DNA from: Thermoproteota archaeon
GTDB lineage: Archaea > Korarchaeota > Korarchaeia > Korarchaeales > Korarchaeaceae
Length of the DNA: 9,052 nt
NCBI GenBank assembly: GCA_003661265.1
Contig: QMVU01000022.1
Location: 1-9,052, forward strand
Direction of reading: 5' to 3'
Shown here: in pieces, positions 6,104 to 9,052 of the stretch
How positions within the stretch are numbered: position 1 is the first letter of the stretch
Layout: each line of letters begins with the position of its first letter
Notes under the pieces: generated by a model
What the model was told of the DNA's origin: nothing
What the model saw: only the letters and a program-made list of their open reading frames with translations
Database searches by the model: none
Program-made: the position numbers and the translations under genes

Positions 6104-6126
6104 GTGCGAGTCTCATAGGACAAGAG

Positions 6127-7197
6127 GTGGGCATCTCATTTAGGCCTGTATGGTTCGATTCCCTCGGTGCCAAGAGCTCGTGCACCCTCATTAGTACCCC
6201 AGATGTTACCGTCCTAATAGATCCAGGGGTCGCTATAATGCAGCCGAGCTTCCCAGCAAGCGACGTTGAGAAGCTGAGATGGAAGGATCTGGGGAGGAGG
6301 GCTATAGAGATGGCAAGCACGGAGGCCGATGTAGTTGTCATCTCCCATTACCATTACGACCACTATTCACCCACGAACATGGATCTTTACAAGGGAAAGA
6401 TCGTGCTAGCGAAGAACCCAAATGAGTACATAAACGAATCGCAGAGGAAGAGGGCAGAAGAGTTTTACTCAAGGATCTGCGAGCACTTCGGTGAGGTGAA
6501 GTTGGAGTCCATCCTAAAAGCTCCTAAGGTCAGGGATTACCCGAATCCCTTGGAAGAGATCCCAATAGCTAGGGATAAGGACTTCGGCGATTACAACAAG
6601 AGGAGGAAGGAATTGCTGGAGAAGGGCCTTAAACTCTTCAAAAAGAGGGTTGAGATGTGGAATAGCCTGCCTAAGATTCCAGAACTTGAGTTCGATGCTA
6701 TAAAGGTGATTTATCCGGAGGGCAGGGAGTTCAGCTTCGGAAGAACGAAGCTCAGGTTCACTAGACCTCTATTCCATGGAATAGAGTTCTCGACCCTAGG
6801 ATGGGTCTTCTCAACCGTTATAGAGTATGAAGGGGAGAAGTTAATCCACTCAAGCGACTTAAATGGCCCGATAATAGAGGACTACGCTGAATGGGTGATA
6901 AGGGAGGACCCAGATGTGCTAATACTTGATGGACCCATGACGTACATGTTTGGCTACCTGCTTAGCAGGACGAACCTGAACAGGGCTATAAAGAACGTCG
7001 TTAGGATAATAGAGGAGAGCGATGTTAAGCTCATAATTTACGACCACCACCTCTTAAGGGAGGCCAAGTTCAGGAAGAACACCAAGGAAATCTGGGATAC
7101 AGCGAGGAGGTGCGGGAAGAGGGTAGTTACGGCCGCAGAATTCTTGGGCAAAACCCCGAAGGTCCTGGAATGCTCGATTAAAAAAGGGGAGAGATGA
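6127..7197 (+). CDS. UPF0282-family metallo-beta-lactamase-fold hydrolase
   Basis: This 356-residue metallo-beta-lactamase superfamily protein matches archaeal UPF0282. The early segment reads LIDPGVA. H74-Y-H76-Y-D78-H79 is the metal-binding HxHxDH motif. H217 (PLFHG), D244 (IHSSDLNG) and H307/H308 (IIYDHHLLR) are the probable remaining ligands. SQRKRAEEF in the N-terminal half is also as I recall from the family. The set suggests a binuclear metal hydrolase, but the substrate of UPF0282 is unknown. It is slightly longer than members I remember (about 300-330 residues), mainly through the charged helical segment at about residues 145-185. GTG 6127 was chosen because it opens directly on the conserved N-terminal strand and is correctly spaced from a TATA box. 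It diverges from threonine synthase and converges with the cysteine synthase-like gene (6 bp between stops). Confidence 0.9.
   Translation: MGISFRPVWFDSLGAKSSCTLISTPDVTVLIDPGVAIMQPSFPASDVEKLRWKDLGRRAIEMASTEADVVVISHYHYDHYSPTNMDLYKGKIVLAKNPNEYINESQRKRAEEFYSRICEHFGEVKLESILKAPKVRDYPNPLEEIPIARDKDFGDYNKRRKELLEKGLKLFKKRVEMWNSLPKIPELEFDAIKVIYPEGREFSFGRTKLRFTRPLFHGIEFSTLGWVFSTVIEYEGEKLIHSSDLNGPIIEDYAEWVIREDPDVLILDGPMTYMFGYLLSRTNLNRAIKNVVRIIEESDVKLIIYDHHLLREAKFRKNTKEIWDTARRCGKRVVTAAEFLGKTPKVLECSIKKGER
7178..7190 (-). terminator. Poly-T terminator of the cysteine synthase-like gene
   Basis: On the minus strand CCCC is followed by six T (7185-7180), about 20 nt beyond the stop codon at 7204. It lies within the last codons of the convergent UPF0282 gene. 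A T-run downstream of a stop codon is the usual archaeal termination signal. Confidence 0.45.
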
Positions 7198-7203
7198 GCG
7201 CGA

Positions 7204-8205
7204 TCATTTAGCAAGCTCAAGCATCCTCTCGTGCTCCTCTATCTTCAACCTCCTCTTCAGGAAAAGCCTAGTGCTGAAGTAGCGAGCTGCGTAGTCCGGA
7301 AGTATCGTGACAACCTTCCCCTCCTTAACCCCTAGCTTCTCCGAGGCTCTTATGGCGGCAACGACGTTTGCACCGGAGGATATTCCTACACCAAGTCCCT
7401 CAACCCTCGCAAGCTTCCTTGCCATCTCAACAGCTTCGTCGCTGCTGACAAGGACGAACTCGTCTATTAGATCCTTGTACCTCTCTATTATGCCGGGGAC
7501 AAACCCATCTCCTATCCCCTCTATCTCGTGCCTTCCCCAGGCCTTTCCCTTCTCCCAGAACCATGTAGCAGCTGTAGGGCACTCAGCAGGCTCCATTGCA
7601 ACTATCTTGACGTCTGGATTTACCTCCTTCAGCCTCTTAGCCGTCCCTATGAGAGTGCCTCCCGTCCCTATTCCGGCTACGAACATGTTTATGTCCCTTC
7701 CCAGCTGCTCAACAAGCTCCTTTCCAGTTGTTTCGTAGTGGGCCTTGACGTTAGCTTCATCCTCCCATTGCTCAGCAACCCAGTACTTCCCTGGATTCTC
7801 TTTGGCAAGTTTCCTGCAGTACTGAACTGCCCCCATTGCGTCGCTCTCCCCTCCGGGGGTGTATATGAGCTTGGCACCGTAAAGCATGTCCAAGAGCTTC
7901 CTCTCGTAGCTCATCTCCTCGGGCATTACTATGAGTATCTCGTAGCCTAGGTAAGCTCCAATCGCAGAGAAGGCTATTCCCGTGTTCCCCGTAGTTGGGA
8001 CGAGTATCGTCATGCCAGGCCTTAACTCGCCCCTCTTCTCCGCCTCCCTTATCATGTAATAGGCCATCCTGTCCTTTACGCTCCCGCTCGGGTTCATGAA
8101 CTCGCACTTCCCCCAGATCTCGTAAGGATATTCCTTGTCTATCTTTGAGAGCCTTACAACTGGCGTGTTTCCTATGAGTTCGAGCATGTTCTTGGCTACC
8201 CTCAT
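7204..8205 (-). CDS. cysK: Cysteine synthase family PLP enzyme (CysK/CysM/CBS-like)
   Basis: This 333-residue PLP fold-type II enzyme starts MRVAKNMLELIGNTPVVRL, the family N-terminus. K44 in NPSGSVKDR is the Schiff-base lysine, TTGNTG (71-76) is the substrate-binding loop, GIGTGGT (178-184) binds the PLP phosphate, and GISSGAN (274-280) contacts the pyridine ring. The reaction is beta-replacement to make cysteine from O-acetylserine or O-phosphoserine and sulfide, or the cystathionine beta-synthase variant; sequence alone does not decide. There is no CBS regulatory domain. ATG 8205 was preferred over ATG 8226 because AGGTGATC (8208-8215) is an eight-base ribosome-site match just before it, and the best TATA-like element is too close to 8226. 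The last ~20 residues (RRLKIEEHERMLELAK) are a basic helical tail. The gene appears monocistronic, with a promoter upstream and a T-run downstream. Confidence 0.9.
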   Translation of the reverse strand: MRVAKNMLELIGNTPVVRLSKIDKEYPYEIWGKCEFMNPSGSVKDRMAYYMIREAEKRGELRPGMTILVPTTGNTGIAFSAIGAYLGYEILIVMPEEMSYERKLLDMLYGAKLIYTPGGESDAMGAVQYCRKLAKENPGKYWVAEQWEDEANVKAHYETTGKELVEQLGRDINMFVAGIGTGGTLIGTAKRLKEVNPDVKIVAMEPAECPTAATWFWEKGKAWGRHEIEGIGDGFVPGIIERYKDLIDEFVLVSSDEAVEMARKLARVEGLGVGISSGANVVAAIRASEKLGVKEGKVVTILPDYAARYFSTRLFLKRRLKIEEHERMLELAK

Positions 8206-8238
8206 CAGATCACCTTGATGAGTCATCTTCCTCTTTTA

Positions 8239-8247
8239 CCTTAAAAT
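8239..8247 (-). promoter_or_regulatory. TATA-like box of the cysteine synthase-like gene
   Basis: The minus strand reads ATTTTAAGG, centred 38 nt upstream of the ATG at 8205, giving a transcript start near 8217 and a leader holding the AGGTGATC site. It is only 17 nt from the alternative ATG at 8226, which argues against that start. A weaker CTTTTACCC at about 8255-8263 would suit 8226 instead. Confidence 0.4.
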
Positions 8248-8336
8248 CAACTCAGGGTAAAAGTTAGACAAGCCTTACTCCTCCCTCATATAATCTCTCA
8301 TGGTATAAGGAATTCTTCATCTATCGAATAGAAGAG

Positions 8337-8367
8337 AGCCCAATTACAACAGCTTTCTGTTAGGGCT
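8337..8367. repeat. Interrupted inverted repeat in the gap after the methyltransferase gene
   Basis: AGCCC (8337-8341) pairs with GGGCT (8363-8367), and inside it AACAG (8348-8352) pairs with CTGTT (8357-8361) around a 4-nt loop. An unpaired 6-nt versus 1-nt internal loop separates the two stems. It lies just beyond the methyltransferase stop codon. It could form an RNA hairpin at the 3' end of that transcript, but no long T-run follows it. The rest of the 8248-8375 gap holds no gene I can support. Confidence 0.4.
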
Positions 8368-8375
8368 TCACCCTC

Positions 8376-9052
8376 TTACTTCTGGGCGAATATTATAAGA
8401 GGGTACCCGGTGATGCGTATCCCTTTCTCGGTTCCATACCTCCTCTTAAGTTCTTCAAGCTTCGATCTGTCTTTTTCAGGGTCGAAATCCCTTACAATAG
8501 GGTTAAACCTCATTTCCATTATTATCTGATCTAAAGTGTAGTACCTCCTCACATGGAAGGAGATCTCATAGACCTGACTGAAACCTCTTTTCTTGTACCT
8601 TTCCAGACGGCCTGATGTTGTTCTCCACCAACTAGCTTCCGCATAAGGTAGGGCTCTGTCGCCGAAGACCTCATGGATCTCCTTCCAGCAATTATACTCC
8701 CCGCAAGCCCTGTGGATGTACCACCCTCCCTTCTTAAGAACCCTGTATGCCTCCCTGATGCTATGGGGCGCAAGCCTTACGATCACTTCGTCAAAGGCCG
8801 ATTCCCTAAAGGGGAGGCTGTAGCCGTCTGCCCTCAGGATGTGTATGCTCTCCACTCCAGAGGAGTTCTCCTTAGCTATCCTTAAAGAAGCCTCAGATAG
8901 GTCTATGGCAAATATCTCAAGATGACTGCCTCTTCTCAATAACTCAATTGGGATGTGAGCAGTTCCTGTACCGATATCAAGTACCTTTCCTCTTTCTTTA
9001 GACCTCTTGAGTACCTCCTTAATGTAAAAAAGATCAACATCAACCCCCTCCA
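8376..9052 (-). CDS. SAM-dependent class I methyltransferase (5' end beyond window)
   Basis: The frame stays open to the right edge, so the true start lies outside. The visible 224 residues begin EGVDVDLFYIKEVLKRS. V23-L-D25-I-G27-T-G29-T is motif I, which binds S-adenosylmethionine. D50 in IFAIDLSEASL is the acidic end of strand 2, D75 in RADGYSLPF is motif III, and F86-D87-E88-V-I-V is strand 4, followed by EAYRVLKKGG. The internal TTG at 8939 would remove motif I and is not the start. The segment after strand 4 is short and lacks the usual long loop, a pattern I associate with archaeal Methyltransf_11/25 proteins of unknown substrate. The C-terminal 70 residues (VRRYYTLDQIIMEM, ITGYPLIIFAQK) complete the fold. 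Small molecule or RNA could be the target. It is separated by about 150 bp from the cysteine synthase-like gene. Confidence 0.85.
   Translation of the reverse strand, partial: EGVDVDLFYIKEVLKRSKERGKVLDIGTGTAHIPIELLRRGSHLEIFAIDLSEASLRIAKENSSGVESIHILRADGYSLPFRESAFDEVIVRLAPHSIREAYRVLKKGGWYIHRACGEYNCWKEIHEVFGDRALPYAEASWWRTTSGRLERYKKRGFSQVYEISFHVRRYYTLDQIIMEMRFNPIVRDFDPEKDRSKLEELKRRYGTEKGIRITGYPLIIFAQK

Noticed and set aside
7307..8107. Several frames on both strands within the cysteine synthase-like gene
   Set aside because: All overlap an uninterrupted gene with every PLP motif; they have arginine/glycine- or proline/serine-heavy shadow composition.
1..9052. CRISPR array, tRNA, rRNA or insertion sequence
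   Set aside because: I saw no regularly spaced repeats, cloverleaf with a T-loop signature, rRNA-like stretch, transposase or terminal inverted repeats anywhere in the window.

Overview
The window most likely comes from a hyperthermophilic archaeon, perhaps in Thermoproteota or Korarchaeota; I cannot place it more precisely. Arginine is mostly AGG/AGA and isoleucine often ATA, and the proteins are rich in Lys, Glu and Arg. TATA boxes lie about 25-30 nt upstream of several starts, giving leaderless or short-leader genes. Internal genes use GGTGAT/GAGG ribosome binding sites. A UPF0282 metallo-hydrolase, an archaeal family, is present. No rRNA, tRNA, CRISPR array or insertion sequence was seen.

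Left third (1-2374). A helical protein of unknown function runs leftward off the edge (504 to 1). Diverging from it, across a short region with a palindromic TATA-like site, are two abutting rightward genes (582-797 and 798-1472). The first encodes a 71-residue protein that by eye resembles the ubiquitin-like PRTRC protein C; the second is unrecognised. Next is a two-gene HEPN/MNT toxin-antitoxin operon (HepT-like 1531-1956, MntA-like 1940-2374) with its own TATA box and a downstream T-rich stretch.

Middle (2340-4228, all leftward). A large gene for a probable membrane-anchored or secreted surface protein (NPP1/Vps62-like HxHDWE domain plus beta-rich C-terminal part) appears broken. Its promoter and signal anchor survive, but joining the segments needs at least two frameshifts near the N-terminus, and two in-frame stops interrupt the rest. 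Upstream is a small intact stand-alone EF-Tu domain-II-like protein.

Right half (4309-9052). A leftward threonine synthase plus nitroreductase pair shares a divergent promoter region with the rightward UPF0282 gene. A leftward cysteine synthase family enzyme converges on that gene. A SAM-dependent methyltransferase, cut by the right edge, also reads leftward. This half is ordinary metabolism: two PLP fold-type II enzymes (threonine and cysteine/sulfur metabolism), an FMN oxidoreductase and a methyltransferase. The left and middle thirds are accessory in character and hold the more unusual content.
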